This document shows positions 49,091 through 62,064 of a DNA stretch of 64,000 nucleotides, in pieces. The stretch is from Pelodera strongyloides (taxonomy: Eukaryota > Nematoda > Chromadorea > Rhabditida > Rhabditidae). Position 1 is the stretch's first letter. Every line of letters starts with the position of its first letter. Made by a program: the position numbers and the translations under genes. Under the pieces are notes generated by a model. It was not told where the DNA came from and ran no database searches. It saw nothing but the letters and a program-made list of their open reading frames with translations. Location of the stretch: positions 1 through 64,000 of the forward strand of contig JAANDG010000317.1 in NCBI GenBank assembly GCA_036852015.1, in the 5' to 3' direction.

Positions 49091-49636
49091 TAATGGGATC
49101 CTCTGTCAGGGAATATTCCTCATAGCCGTTGCCTTCTTTTAAATGATGTTACACTCACTCCAAAGGCACCTTTTTGATATTCTTGAGCTTGGAGATTTGG
49201 CTAAAGCTATATCTAATTGCTCGACCCTTAGTGAGGGTGCTCTTCCTGGTTACTGTATTTTAGCGAGTAGAACAGTCGCAATGTGGTGCAATATATTTCA
49301 ACAAGGCGTTTGATAGTTATGATGTTGATCTATTTGCGAAAGACGGAACGTTTCTGGCCAGTTTGAGTTACGAAAGAGTCGGAAATAAAAGGCGGCTGAA
49401 CGCCGAACTAGTAACCGTGTGGTCCTGGTTGTAAGCAGTTGATTGTCGTTTCCAGTAGTACTAATAGTTTTTGCTAGGTCTATTAATTTCATCCAATAAA
49501 AAAAATGCGAGCATATTGTCTACAATCATTACAGTAGGCCAATGTGTATGTCGATGGCTTTATCATCTGGATCTGATACGTCTGATTGTTCTTTTTTTTC
49601 GTTTCCTTTTATCTACAACATTGGTCTCCTCATATC

Positions 49637-49691
49637 CCTAGTTCTTAGCCACTAGTTATGCTTATCCCTAGTTCTTAGCCACTAGTTATGC
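49637..49691. repeat. tandem duplication of about 30 bp
   Basis: ATCCCTAGTTCTTAGCCACT then AGTTATGCT occurs twice in direct succession without differences. Confidence 0.9.
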
Positions 49692-51613
49692 TATGTGAAT
49701 AGAGTAACCTTTACTAACCATTTACTAATAAAATTGTGATATCTTTACTAGATTGCTAGACGATAACGTATAAGGTAGATTACTATAAGATTGATTGACG
49801 TTTAGAAAATGCTTCACATTTTGTTTTCTTAATTATGTTTCTTATGATTATGACATCGTTTTTGGTCTATGCCCATTTATTCTACAGTTTTTTTTAAAGT
49901 CAAATAAAAAATTAATAACCTGATCCACTGTGCTCGCGTATATGTACTGTTTTTAGCTTCTTCATAATTTGATTATCGCATAAAATCATTTCACATGACA
50001 TTTTTCGCAAGAAAATCCTCTCACATGTTATGTTTGTGCTGTTAGCCTTTTGAAAAATAGACGCACTCCAGACATAGGACTCGTGATTCGAATTTGGAGG
50101 GATTTATTTTCTTGCAAAACATCAAAACTCTACAAAATGATCATGTCATGTGGGCAAGCGGGTGTTATTTCTGTTACAAAACAAGTGCATGTGAATTAAA
50201 AAAAATATTAAACACAGCTCTACTTTCTATGAAGGCATCCATTGTAGGCATTGTAGGTGTTGCTCTTGTTCTCAAAAACCCAAATTGAAAAAAAAATAAA
50301 GTTGAATGAGACGAAAAAATCTTACAACACAGTGGTGACACGAATGTAAGGCCTATTGCTGGTGCCACTCTCGCTCTTTAGTGGTGACATCCCCTTTTGA
50401 TCGTGACACGCACTTTGACACCCTTTCTGTTTGGTGGTGACGAGTGACACCTCCCTTTCTTTGTGCTACATTTTGATGCTGAACTGCGGGGGTTGTACAC
50501 ATCTATGATCTGGCTACACTGACATATCACAATCGGTGATTTTCAAGTAATTATCTTCCATAATTTATTCCATTTAATCCGTATCAACTCATCAAAAGCG
50601 GAATCTCTTGTCATTAATCTAGATCACCTTAACGAATTCACCTGTTAATTCGCTAATGGCTAATTGCTTCTTATATCACGTTCCCGTACTTATTTTCCGA
50701 TTAAAGGCAATATGTATATGTATCCACATTGTGATTTTACATAATCTGTAAAAACCCATAGAAAAAGAAAGGGAACACATTTAAGTTATCGGGAAAAAAA
50801 CCTTCTAAAGTTCATCTTTTTCTTGATAAAAAATATTCGCGATCGGATTACTTTTATGTTCCACGAACTCACGTTTACATGCTTCTTAAAATATATTCAA
50901 ATCATTCGTGATTCCGGGAACTTGTGTGGGTTCCTGTGCTTTGTTTTAACTATCGTTTGTATCATTTTATTTTGTATGAATACAACTGTATTGTTTCAGA
51001 AACTGCTTCGTTTTATTCTCACGACAAGACTCTCTACATCAACTACTAAGCGGGTGGGCTCTCTCTCTCTCTTTGAGAAACGCACAAGTGTGCGGCACTT
51101 CTTTCTCCCAAAATGTTCGCGCTGCCATGAAATGGCGCTTGTTCGGCGAACGATTGATTTTGCCATCGCGAAAAATGCACCAAATGCTGCCGCGCCGCGC
51201 ACTTCTGCAGTTTCCACCATACGTTTTGCAAATTGTTCGCATCCATTTACTTTTCCTCACATGTACTATTTTTTACAATTATGTCATGAGTGGTTATTTT
51301 GCTTGTGAACTTTTCTCTCTTTTGCAACTACGTCAGACAGACGCTTCTTGAAATTATCTGATCGTAGCGTGGCATTTTGAGTTTTTTTTTCTGCGAAATA
51401 ACAAATTACGTAGTTTAATTTTATCCGACATTTTGTTGCATGTCACGTACCATTTCCAACTTAAATTTACATCAACTTCTGCTTCTAGTGAAGGGACACC
51501 GCCCCTAAAGCTAGCATTTGTGGTCTTTTGTATTTAAACCAATTCATTTACTAAAGAAAACAATTCGTTTCACTTTGACATCGAAAAACGCATATCATTA
51601 GATATGTCATATC

Positions 51614-52031
51614 TTAAAGGGTCAGGCCCATTTCAAATGACCCCTATTTTTGATGATTCCATCTGATTCTCCACGTCAAATATAGTAGGATGCAATATTT
51701 TTCTAATTTTGAAGCGCAAAATTCACACACTATTGAGCAATTTACCATGGGCAGTCATACCCAACTATCCATCGCAGTTTGCACGCCCATTCGCGCTGAT
51801 TGGCCAATAACGCAATTGCCACGCCCAGTAGAGCATATTGCCCAATTAGCGCGAAGGGGCGTGACAACTGCGATAAATAGTTGGGTATGACTGGCAATGG
51901 TAAATTGCTGAATACTGAGTGAATTTTGCGCCTGAAAATTAGAAAAATATCGTATCCTACTATATTTGACATGGAGAATCAGATGGAATCATCAAAAATA
52001 GGGGTAATTTGAAATGGGCCTGACCCTTTAA
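51614..52031. mobile_element. TTAA-flanked palindromic element, family C, best copy
   Basis: The left end TTAAAGGGTCAGGCCCATTT and right end AAATGGGCCTGACCCTTTAA are exact mirrors with TTAA on both sides. The arms pair nearly throughout, and the centre holds GCTGATTGGCCAATAACGCA. No coding capacity. This copy defines the family. Confidence 0.9.
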
Positions 52032-52831
52032 GTATGATTCTACCGTAATTGTACTGAAAATCCGTCATTAATTTCGCATTATAATTATTCTCCAGTCTCC
52101 TTAATTGCATATGTGCAGTCGTCTAACTTGAAGTATATTTTTGTTATTGTTTACCACATAATGGCTTATTTTTTGTAAAGTTGATATCTTTGCGCATTAA
52201 ATATATGTGTGAAAGTAATACATACTCCCCACTTGACGTCCATAAAAATAAAAGATCAATTACTCTTTTGTTTATTAGAAAGCACATTCTATAGATCACT
52301 GTTATACCGTAATATTTCAAGTATTTTGTCATATCTCATTGTTTTGTAATCCTAACATACGGTAGAATTAGTGGAAATGATTCGTGGTCTAATTTCACGT
52401 ATTTTTTTGTCTATATATATTGGCTTATGCGTGGGTAAGAAGCTTAAGCGTACCTCCCACATTAGTATACGCGTATAAGAGTATAAGCCGCACGTCTCTG
52501 TTCTATCTAGCTACAATACGAAAATTATTCGATGCATGGCTAAGATATGCATACCCATACCATAACTAGATCTTGTCCACACGTGATTTGGTTGCATTAA
52601 CCATTTACTAATTTACTGCAAAATGATAATATGTATATGAGCTAATTTTTAGGATTATGGTTTACTTTACTTATGTAAGCAGCTTGTCTTCCAATATAAT
52701 TTGGACAGGTACTGTATGTAGTTCTGTATAGTTATTAAATTTACATGTTGAATTGATTGCTCAAACGAAAAACCTGTTAGTTTTTTTCTGCTATACTTTT
52801 CATAATGTTTGAAAAGTTTGTTATATTAAGA

Positions 52832-52999
52832 TTAAGCTAAATAACGGCGGTTTTTGAAACACATCGTGGACACCAGCATCCTTATGCATCATATGCAAAT
52901 TAGGATTCTTTAGAATAAAAAATCGACTCCCAATTCGCCCCATTTATCATAAATACAGTTGTCCACGATGCGTTTCAAAAACCGGCCGGTATTTCGCTT
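52832..52999. mobile_element. family A element
   Basis: TTAAGCTAAATAACGGCGGT at the left and CCGGCCGGTATTTCGCTTC at the right, with the inverted GTTTTTGAAACACATCGTGG block. The right TTAA is lost. Confidence 0.82.
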
Positions 53000-53995
53000 C
53001 GTTTCGGTTCGAAGTCGTTAACTTGAGTGCTTCGTGTGTGGTCCAAGTCAAGAAATTGAAACACCTTGGGTGGTCCCGAGCAATTTCCCCACACTCTTTT
53101 TACAACTTCCATAAAAAAAATTAACAAAAGGATAAGGTCATTTTTAGAATTCAATCTCGTGATATTATACTTTTTTCCCAAATCTCGTGACCCTTTTTTC
53201 GTGCTCCAATGCTCCAAGTATATTAAATGTATCCTGCAATGTCCACTTTTTAAAGTGCACAGGAATTGTGGAACATGTGTATTGCATAGTCCACTTTATA
53301 TGGAAAAGGTATTACAGTAGGTCAATATAGACATGGAATTGTTGGAAAGTAAAGTTTGAATAAAGGGCTCGGCGCAGTAAAATATCATGTTTAGTTTTGC
53401 GATAACACCTGAAACTAGCTGCAAATCACAGATTTAGTTTTTGTAGGTATAGTATATCTGCATTTTGAAGCTTTCCTAAAGTTTTTATTGACCGAACGTT
53501 CTAATAGCTAGGTTGCTGTCTAGCAGTAGATGAGTACTGTACTTACAATCAGGCATAATACTTTGGTTTTTCTTCATTCCATTATTTTCACGTGTAAGTT
53601 TGTTTACAAATATAAAGAGACTATATTATGATACGTATTGTACAGTAATCTATACTTCACTAGGTATCGGTTGGCTTAAACCTCATTGCCCCCATTCCAT
53701 TTTCTTTTCATATATGTATAACATGTGTTTTGAATTTCCTCCTTGCCCTAAAGCATTGCGTAGGCACCCTAAAGCTGCTACTGGACTACGTGCGTTTTCC
53801 AAACTAGATATAGTTTAGTTTGTCCTGATCTCTGTCTTTTTTTAATTATTCTTAGTTTTGAAATTTATGTAGGGATTCTCTTTGTTTCTATGGATTAATT
53901 AAATTTAGTCGTGTTAGCCTCACTGGCAGATCAGTTTGCAATTTTTGATTTGCGATGCGTATACCTTTCTTGCAATTATTTTACTTTTCTTGCGC

Positions 53996-54172
53996 TTAAA
54001 GCGAAATAACGGCCGGTGTTTGAAACGCACCGTGGATTCTTACGTATTTATGCTAATTTGCTCGTATTTAGCTCAATTTTTTATTCTAATTTATGTTCAT
54101 TTGCATACGCTGCATAAGAATGCTGGTCTATGTCTATTCGATGTGTTTCAAAAACCAGCCGGTATTTAATAA
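53996..54172. mobile_element. family A element, right end decayed
   Basis: TTAAAGCGAAATAACGGCCG at the left; the right end CCAGCCGGTATTTAATAAA has lost TTTCGC. Middle orientation as in the 37747 copy. It lies only 1 kb from the 52832 copy. Confidence 0.8.
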
Positions 54173-56145
54173 ACCAGCATATAATAATCCTTCCGTACTT
54201 CGTTGCATGTACTTGATTGGCATTGTATCTATCTGATTGATTGTATAAAGTAGTTATGTTGTCATAATATCATCTTTACAGTAGTCATTTGTCCCTCGCA
54301 AACTCCAAGGTGTACGTTTAAGTTTAAGTTGAGAATATCTAAAAAAGACATAACCCTAGTTCCAGTCAAAGATTTATGTTTATTATCCGTAAACCGGGTC
54401 GTTATGACGACTTTTTCACTTGTCACACGTTGTCACAGAATTACGGTACTTGCTTTGTCCGCGTTTTAGCATCTTCTCTCGGTTTCTTTGTCGACCATTA
54501 TTTACTGGAGCCGATGACACTCTGAAGCATATGCGCTGTTGTGGGTGGGAACGCTGTAAAAGCGGCCAGCTCTTAGACTCATCTTTATAATACAGCACAT
54601 GACATGCGGTGCTTAGAAAATACGGTAGTTTCTCTAGAAGTTCCCCAAAACTTGCTTCGAAAGGTGTATTCGATGTCTATTAGGGTGCGTCGAACATTGT
54701 GTGCAACAACATAACTGAGAAAATTTGGAAGGTGTGCGGCGACGTATTTGCAAACTTGGGGTGCGCAGCTTCGTCGTCGCGTTCTGTCGGAGTCGGTGCG
54801 CGACGACGAAGCACCGTGCAACCGGTCTAGCTCAGTAAAGTTTCTCTATGTGTGTCCCAGTGAATTATTATAATTTATGCATAACACGGGGCTTAGGCTT
54901 CTCTACTTTTTTTAGCATTATGAGAAGATCTAATCATGATCTTACAATTAGTTGAACGAACTTATTTAGTTTATGCACATTTTGCTCTTTTGGCGTTTAA
55001 TGATCATTCATCTCTCGTTTTCTCTTCTCTCTCTTTCCAGCTTCTCCTCACACCGGTTCTCTCAGATACCCTCTCTCTCTATCTATTACTCTCTCTCTCT
55101 CTTTTCATTTTCTCATGTCCTCTCTAATTACCGTTCTCCCTCCTCCCCACGTGGTCTGGAGATGATAATTGGAAATTCTTTTGAACTTATTTCCTCATTC
55201 ACCTCTTTTCATAACCAGTCGAGCTAATAGAAACCACTACTTTTGGCTACTATCGCCCACCAAGCCTAGGTCAAAAACTGGCACCAGTATACTAATTACT
55301 ATGAGTTTTGTGGGATCAAAGTTAAATATTTATTGTTAAACTGGCATTTGGAGCTGGTCTACCAACATGTCCGGGATATTTTGAATCGCATTCTCCTTTT
55401 CAAGGCATATTGTATAACAAAATACCTAATATTGCTACTGGCTCCTTCGTTACCGAGTCTCTTGTAGTTTGTAGTATAGCCTCTCAGAAGTTAGAAGACC
55501 ACTTTTTTCCTGATGGTGAGCACGTGCCGCTTGATCGACTACCAAATTTGAGGAATCTTTTTCTTTTATCCATTCCTACCGTACTCATTGAAAATGTAGT
55601 GGAAAAAAAAGATATTTGAAAGCAGTTTATACTCCCGCATTTATGTGCTAAGGAGGCTGAAACCTGAACACATAATTCATATAGAAACTATGCTCGACTG
55701 TTGAATAGACTGCCGCTAACCTACATGTATACTTGTGCTCTTTTAATCATAACAATTGAAAAAGACCTGTTTCACCAAATTGGCGTTGCTGAACTCCTTT
55801 TGCACAATAAAATTCACTTTTTTTTCCGTGGGCTGCCCTTTAACGTTGTGTCAAGTTAAATGTTTCTCGTACCTTCAAATAAGCGTTCTATTCGGAATCC
55901 CTGTCACGTGGGTACTGCAGAACTCTAGAATTGAATCAGCTGGTTCTCTGCTCAACTGACTCTCTGCCCTTCCTCATTTCCTCTCACATCTCTGCCCCCC
56001 CCCTAAAGTCTGCATGTTAAGATATTCAAACAATCAGCTGATTTTCTGCTGTCCTGACTCTCTCGTCTTCCCCTATCTCTGACATCTCATCCTTCTCTCC
56101 TCTCTCAAGTCTCTGTTAAGATATTCGAGAGATATTCCCTTCCAG

Positions 56146-56355
56146 GATTGGCCCCGTCCCAAATCTCAATACGTTGTTGTTGGCAATCGTCCAAAGGACC
56201 CAGGCGGCTTTATGGCCCTTAGTGTCCCTAAAAGCCCCTATTCAGGGCGGATTGTCTCGTGTCCACTGAACTTTGATGCCCTTCTCAACTATTCCTACCA
56301 AGTGTCTCACAGCAGACGCTCGTTTTCAACGCGATACATACTTTCCGATTTGTAG
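56146..56355 (+). CDS. coding-like open frame, 69 codons after an acceptor
   Basis: After a pyrimidine-rich tract ending CTTCCAG the frame stays open to TAG 56353-56355. It reads DWPRPKSQYVVVGNRPKDPG and on, with an inner Met (MALSVPKSPYSG). No partner exon in phase was found and no family is recognised. It may be a terminal exon, or chance in a locally GC-rich block. Confidence 0.2.
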   Translation, partial: DWPRPKSQYVVVGNRPKDPGGFMALSVPKSPYSGRIVSCPLNFDALLNYSYQVSHSRRSFSTRYILSDL

Positions 56356-56365
56356 TTATAGTAAT

Positions 56366-56415
56366 TATTATTACGCACAAAGACAATCAAAGAATCAGAG
56401 AAAACAATGTAACGT
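56366..56415. repeat. dispersed repeat pair, copy 2
   Basis: TTATTACGCACAAAGACAAT, CAAAGAA and ACAATGTAACGT match the copy at 16286-16327 in glr-1 intron 1. Confidence 0.75.
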
Positions 56416-56837
56416 TGAATTTTTTAGTTGAATTTTCTTATGAAGTTTGTTGTTCTTCCACTTTTGACATGTGTATTAGTAGTCGAACAAGAGAATTTTC
56501 TAGAAGTTAGAATAGCTCTTCTCCTAGTGGGTTTTCAAAGGGATTGCTACTTCGTATGCTTACAGTGACAAGTAACAGTAGTCAACATTCCTGAGTTATT
56601 CTCAGAATTTCTCTGCAACTCAATGGATTCATACTTATTGGTTGCTTAAATTCTCAGCGCTTTTCTAGGAAAATCACGAGATCTACACTATATTCTAGTT
56701 CGAAATGCTCCGTTGGACTCTAGTCCATTGGCCTTTCACAAATTCACTTGTTAAGTTTGCACGCCCTTTTGAATCACGTGTTTGGCCCTCTTCCAGAATT
56801 TGCATACGTTTTACTCACTCTTGAGAAGGAGCGAGAT

Positions 56838-56920
56838 AGAGGGAGGGAGGGAGGGAGGAAGGAAGGAAGGAAGGAAGGGAGGGAGGGAGGGAGGGAGGGA
56901 GAGAGAGAGAGAGAGAGAGG
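56838..56920. repeat. GGGA/GGAA/GA purine microsatellite
   Basis: Runs of GGGA, then GGAA, then GGGA and GA. The related frames rich in Arg/Glu/Gly or Ser/Leu/Pro are artefacts. Confidence 0.95.
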
Positions 56921-57440
56921 AAGAGATAGAGATGCACATTTTGTAGCCTTTGAGAACAAGAATCTCTAGTAACAACGTGTTGGACTACTTTATCGTCAGC
57001 CTTTAAAGTTTGAAGCCTTTAAAGTGGTATGGTACTTTGTTTTGAATACCTGCTGGACAACTGCCTTCCCCTGTATTATATGCAAAAATGTTATTTTCCA
57101 TGCCCCGTTTGCAATACTTTTGAAATCCTAATATCCCAAGCTTATCATAAGTGTATATGCATACTATCGTCACTTTAAAAGTTGTTCCCCAGATTTCAAT
57201 GGCTCTCCTTCTTATGGAGGTCCCTAGCACTACCTCCCATGTTATACACCTTTATTTGATGGCTCTCGGGGTCTAGTCTATCCTCCTCGTTTCCTACCGT
57301 ACAACGCTCATATTTTGCTCTTTATTTCAAGGTTAATTTGCTATTTTTCGCGCACTCGATGCCGTTCCCGATGTAGTGCCAATATAACGGTTTTCTCATT
57401 CGAACTGTTCGAAGAGGTCTAGTTATGAAAAACCATGATG

Positions 57441-57500
57441 ACTGTGACAGGCATCGAACCCCGGTCGTTTGGGTGTCAGACTGGACCACTGACAATTGAC
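57441..57500 (-). other. tRNA-like fragment
   Basis: On the minus strand CCGGGGTTCGATGCC resembles a T-arm with box B, and GTCAGTGGTCCAGTC a D-arm with box A. The anticodon region does not form a clean 5+7+5 arm and the acceptor does not pair. Probably a tRNA pseudogene or SINE head. Confidence 0.3.
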
Positions 57501-58297
57501 TACATGTACACACTTGTAAAGTTGTACCAACCCAGAGCAAAAAAAAAACATTTTGCACATGATCTGGAACGAAAAGTTATTTGTGATGATAGTAATATTT
57601 TTCTGGCACCTACTTCAAAATTGATGACTTTGAAGTTATGCAAGAAAAAGTAAATGTCACTTAAATCACTGTAAACAAGGAAACCAAAAACCGGCGATTT
57701 AATAAGATGCATCTTAATTATATTGTTTTTGGATTTGTCCGCCATAGTCACGCGCTAGATCTTTATTATTCGAAAGCGTTCCAAAATATTATTTTTTTCA
57801 ACACGGCTTATTTGGATTTAGAGCTGGGAGAGGTGTTTTGATTGGTTTTTTTCTTCCTTGTTTTTGAGTGGAGTTTAGTCTTACGGCTTGACGTTAAATA
57901 ACATGTACTGTCAATACAAGATTATCCGGCTATATCCAGCTACAGGGATCAATTTTTGTATGACTTACAGTAGGAAGTAGGTGTAGGAACGTGTATAAAT
58001 ATATAGTATAGAACACGTAAGGCTGCTCCTCTATTTTCAGTCCGCATATTTTTCCAAGTAACTGTCAAAACCAAATTCATAGTAATTAAGGTCACTGTTA
58101 CTTTACCGTGACGTCATTAGACCCGTAGACCTGTGAACCGGTTAACTCTCTCGTGCAACACCGCAAACACGCGTACCCAGATTGTACTTGATGATGTTAT
58201 CATTCTTCACCTCCTTTCGTATAATCTTTTTCTTTATCTCACTTTCTGCCTCCCTCTGTTACTCTTTCTCTTTCATTCTTCTCCGTTTCCGTCTCTA

Positions 58298-58330
<33 letters not shown>

Positions 58331-58815
58331 GAAAACTTTATTATGTTGTTCGAGCCAACTTTTATCTCGCGTTTTCATGCTTACCTACTGACCGGAGGTA
58401 GTAAATCAGTAAATAGCAACTGTTTGGAAATAACATGCAAACACAAACAGTGCATTGTATAAAAATATGATTCCATTTATGGAACCACAGTCCTCTTTTG
58501 TGCTTCAATCTCAATGTATTGTAATGTTTTGTCTGATAAATTGATCGACATTTTCATATTAACATTGTCAGACGGTTATTCATATAAAAAAATATATATT
58601 TATAAAAAATATATATGGGCACTGTAGACTGTTTATCATGGAAACAATGAGGAAGTTTCGGACACTTTATGCGATTATTTTTCCCCTTTATATATATTCT
58701 TCTTTTATCATTTTGCACTTGACCGAGCGTTTTTCTTCCTCGTTGTCGATATTTGTATGTTTTATATTTCATGTATTTTGGAAATAAATATCTTACTTAC
58801 AGTTGTATATTTCAG

Positions 58816-60970
58816 GCACGGGCCGAACATGTTCTGAAAGAAGATGCAGGTTTTATTTACATTTTACTTATTTTTTTTACGGTTTTTCCACCGACATTGA
58901 TATTTCGTTAGGGTTTGTTGGCTGAACTTCTCACTAATCGATTTTTTCTCAAACAGTTTAACACATCCTAATACACATATGAATAGGATTTTCAATCGGC
59001 CTAAACCCCTTTGGTCAAATGTTTGAACTTTGTAGAGTGCGTTTGTATAGTCATATTCCTCAAATACTGCTTGTTCATTATGAATATATTAATCTAAATT
59101 TTTCTGTATCTGACCTTTTAAACTGCATACTTGCATACCATCTCGCCTCGCTGAGTAAACTTTCAAAGCGCATGGCGCGTTTTTGGCCAGAAATTCTCGA
59201 GCCGCTATAATGTGGCGTTCCTTTGGCTACTGTAAGCATCTGCGCGACTTTTGCCAAAATGTGCGCCAGGCATATGCCACCATACGCATACGTAGGAATT
59301 ATTACCGATTCAATTCACAATTAGTACGATATTGCTTTGATGCTAATTCGATCTATATATGATCTAGCATGGATCAGATCTTTGATCAGATATATATTCT
59401 CCTGTGTAACATTCATCCTGCACCTCCGTTCTTTCTCTATACTATATAGTGTACACAGAGAGTGTGACGTCCGACGAAGAACTTTAAACTATAAGAAGGA
59501 AGATAAGCCAGTGATTGCTGGCCCCGCACGTATTTTTTTCACATTTATATACCGCCATGGAGATTTTTTAATGAAAATCACACTTTTATGAACCTCTGTA
59601 GTGGCCCTTCTTTATTTTGTAGGTATTATAATTATATGCCTATAGTTAGAATAAAATCCTAATGTTAATGCTAAGCTTGAATACTGAGCATGTTGATTAT
59701 CTTTATGATTTTCACTTTTGATTTCTTATTCCTAGCGAAGGTGGAACACCCGGGTAGATAACCCATACCAGTCATGTACGTATGCATAAAGGGGTAAAAA
59801 TAGTAAAGTACCCCATTACATAAATCCCACAAGAACCACCCAGTTTAATCCTGTGCATATTCATTATCAAATAAGTAATTCATCGGCATAAAAACAATGG
59901 ATCACATCCTTCTTTTGTATAAAGGCTATAAAAGATATCTATTATTTTATTTGGAAAATATGAAGTATCAAAGCGCGTGATATTATTCATTAAAAGCACA
60001 TCACGCTACAGCTACATTACGTAATTGTGTAGATACTAGGTTTAGGTACATAGGTAAGTGTATTCTTCAGTGTTAATCCAAAAAAAGTCTTGTAAAAGTT
60101 TCCTTCGTTACGTCAAGTTCGATTTATGCATAGCTTTATGCACCATGAAATGTATTCTTTGCGTTTTGATGATTTGGATTTGATTATTACTGCTGATTGT
60201 TTTGCGTTTTTAGTGATTTGATATGATATGTTATTGCACGTGCATGTTTGTTGTTTTCACATCACCAAATATTATACTCTAACTCACACACCGTAACCAG
60301 CTCCTCCCGAATTTGCATATTATAAATTATAATCCTCTGCAGTGCAACACGTGTGCAACCAGATTTGTACCATTACATCGCTTGGCAGTCTGCCAATGTT
60401 ATATCCGTCCTCAGTGTTGGCAAGATGCCCTGCCAGGTGACTGCAGTGAATGGGGTTGTCACTTGTCACCTTTGAGGGCTCGACAACTCTAGTCGATCAA
60501 GGATCATCCTAAATTGGTACTAAATTGATATACCCTAAATTGATTCTAAATTGTGAACACCCTAAATTGGTACTAATACATGGGAACGCAATGGTTCAGC
60601 GACCGTTTTAAAACCACGTGGCTGCTTGATCTTTCCTCTAGCAAATGTTGACGCGCTGTAAAATTGTACTGCAAAATATGCTAAATTGCATAAGTACTTA
60701 TCGACTACGACGTATATGCGGGGGCATTAGTAGTGGGCGGTTGAATATTACTACCTCCATAGACAGAAAATTACTAATCTATTTAAGATACCATCCCCAT
60801 GTTCTCGTGAGTGAATGACTTGTGGTGTACTTCTTCTGTTGACAATATCTAACAGATCTTCATATCAATCGGGTCAGCCTGCGGCAACTTCTGAAGAATC
60901 AGACCAGCGGACTCGTAATGATACTATTGCGCTGTCGCGGCGCGCTCTTGGCGGTCGTGTGGCTCAGTGA
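58816..60970 (+). CDS. candidate spliced gene, two possible readings
   Basis: Segment 58816-58849 (TTTCAG before, GTTTTA after) is open in two frames. Reading 1 joins it to 59459-59487 and stops at TAA, giving an acidic end ARAEHVLKEDAESVTSDEEL. Reading 2 joins 58816-58849, 59459-59529, 59736-59753, 60343-60436 and 60856-60970 in matching phase. It gives a Cys/Arg-rich start (TCSERRCRECDVRRR) and a polar end with ATSEESDQRTRNDT, then a stop. Reading 1 looks more like a normal C-terminus; reading 2 has more phase agreement but needs an 18-nt exon. No start codon or family is found for either. Confidence 0.25.
60505..60581. repeat. short CCTAAATTG tandem repeat
   Basis: CCTAAATTGGTACTAAATTG, then CCCTAAATTGATTCTAAATTG, then CCCTAAATTGGTACTAATA: three imperfect units of about 27 bp. 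Confidence 0.8.
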
Positions 60971-61258
60971 TTGCGCAAATCAGCTGAATGAGTTGACCCT
61001 TTTTGAATATGATTTTATTACCTTGGTACACTAGTTTGGTACAAGAACAAGGCATTGTTTGTTTCTTAAAATCATAAACGAGACCTGTGATTGGCTATTC
61101 TAAAAGTACACTCGGTCCAAATGGAGAATACCTCCCTTTCTAATGTTAAATAGCAGTGGGAAAGAAAAATATTAAGCAAAATCTCATGGATTTTATAAAA
61201 GGATCGATAATAACTTGTCAATATTAAAACGGGATGATTATCTGATTACACCCTTTGC

Positions 61259-61282
61259 TTAGGCTTAGGCTTAGGCTTAGGC
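61259..61282. repeat. interstitial telomere repeat (TTAGGC)4
   Basis: Four perfect TTAGGC units, the nematode telomere hexamer. A short interstitial block like this is common in nematode chromosomes and does not show a chromosome end. Confidence 0.95.
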
Positions 61283-61435
61283 TCCATTCCCAAACGTCCC
61301 AAGTGTTCCCAGTCGGTCCCTGTGTCCCCAACCAACAAGCGCTGTATTCGACTTGACCTCTAACCTTTCTGGTGACCGTAGACACTGCTCTCGTGTCAGT
61401 ATAGCTGGTTGCGCAATCACCTTCTCTCTCACTCT

Positions 61436-61578
61436 CATTCTCCTACTTCTCTCTCTCTCTCTCTCTTTCTGTGAGCTCCAGTGGTGGCACCCGGTACCAC
61501 CACTTCCACCCCAGTGGTACGTCTGAATTCCTCTCCCGGTCATTTGCATAATTACAGAGAGAGAGAGAGAGAGAGAAG
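61436..61578. repeat. CT and GA microsatellites in opposite orientation
   Basis: A CT run (about 61450-61469) and a GA run (about 61555-61577) flank a GC-balanced block that includes GGTGGCACCCGGTACCACCA, a near palindrome. Together they can form a long hairpin. Confidence 0.75.
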
Positions 61579-62000
61579 GGAGAAGAGAACTATATTCTTG
61601 CGTACAAACAGCTGCTTGCGGGAATTGACCTCAATGTGACTGGTATTATGAAGATGCGGTACCTATTTGTGCCACTATGCAAATTTTGGCTTCGCCTGTG
61701 CTTCACAAACCACGTGTCATACCACTTTAACCTACAAGTAGATACCGATTGTGTTCTGTTTTATGTGTTTTTTGATCTCGAGCTCCGTCCCTATGTTTAT
61801 CCCTTTCATTCGTTAGTTTGGTCTCCCACATACACACGAGCTTAATTGGACAAAGCGACCGGAATTTATTTTGTATTGGTATTTTCCGTCTATTTCTCTG
61901 TCTGCCCCTGACACTTAGTGGTGGCACGCATCCAAAAAATTTGAAACCCCATTTTTTCTGATGTGTGGTTTGTGTGCTCCTGCGCGTTTTGTGGTGTGAG

Positions 62001-62031
62001 TGTGAGTGTGTGTGTGTGTGTGTGGTGTGTG

Positions 62032-62064
<33 letters not shown>
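62001..62064. repeat. (TG)n microsatellite
   Basis: An interrupted GT/TG run of about 60 bp. Cys/Val-rich and His/Thr-rich frames here are artefacts. Confidence 0.95.

Larger units (their letters stand above)
45848..58815. other. gene-poor region, no firm gene
   Basis: Thirteen kb with many stops and no chain of phase-matched exons. Contents: hairpins at 46623 and 48272, a 30-bp tandem repeat at 48709, repeat copies at 49058 and 56366, a two-unit tandem repeat at 49640-49690, palindromic elements at 51614, 52832 and 53996, pyrimidine tracts at 51060 and 55010-55110, and a purine microsatellite at 56838. A 161-codon frame at 50823-51308 and a 69-codon frame at 56146-56355 are the longest coding-like stretches; neither is supported. 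Confidence 0.6.

Noticed and set aside
50823..51308. 161-codon + frame with a hydrophobic N-terminal half, the longest in the gene-poor region
   Set aside because: Composition changes abruptly at a CT tract, no splice partners were found, and minus-strand frames over 50996-51260 are also open. Chance is likely, though transcript data could change this.
56748..56969. Arg/Glu/Gly-rich frame
   Set aside because: Translation of the purine microsatellite.
61259..61282. Possible chromosome end
   Set aside because: Only four TTAGGC units, with ordinary sequence on both sides; interstitial telomere repeats are common in nematodes.
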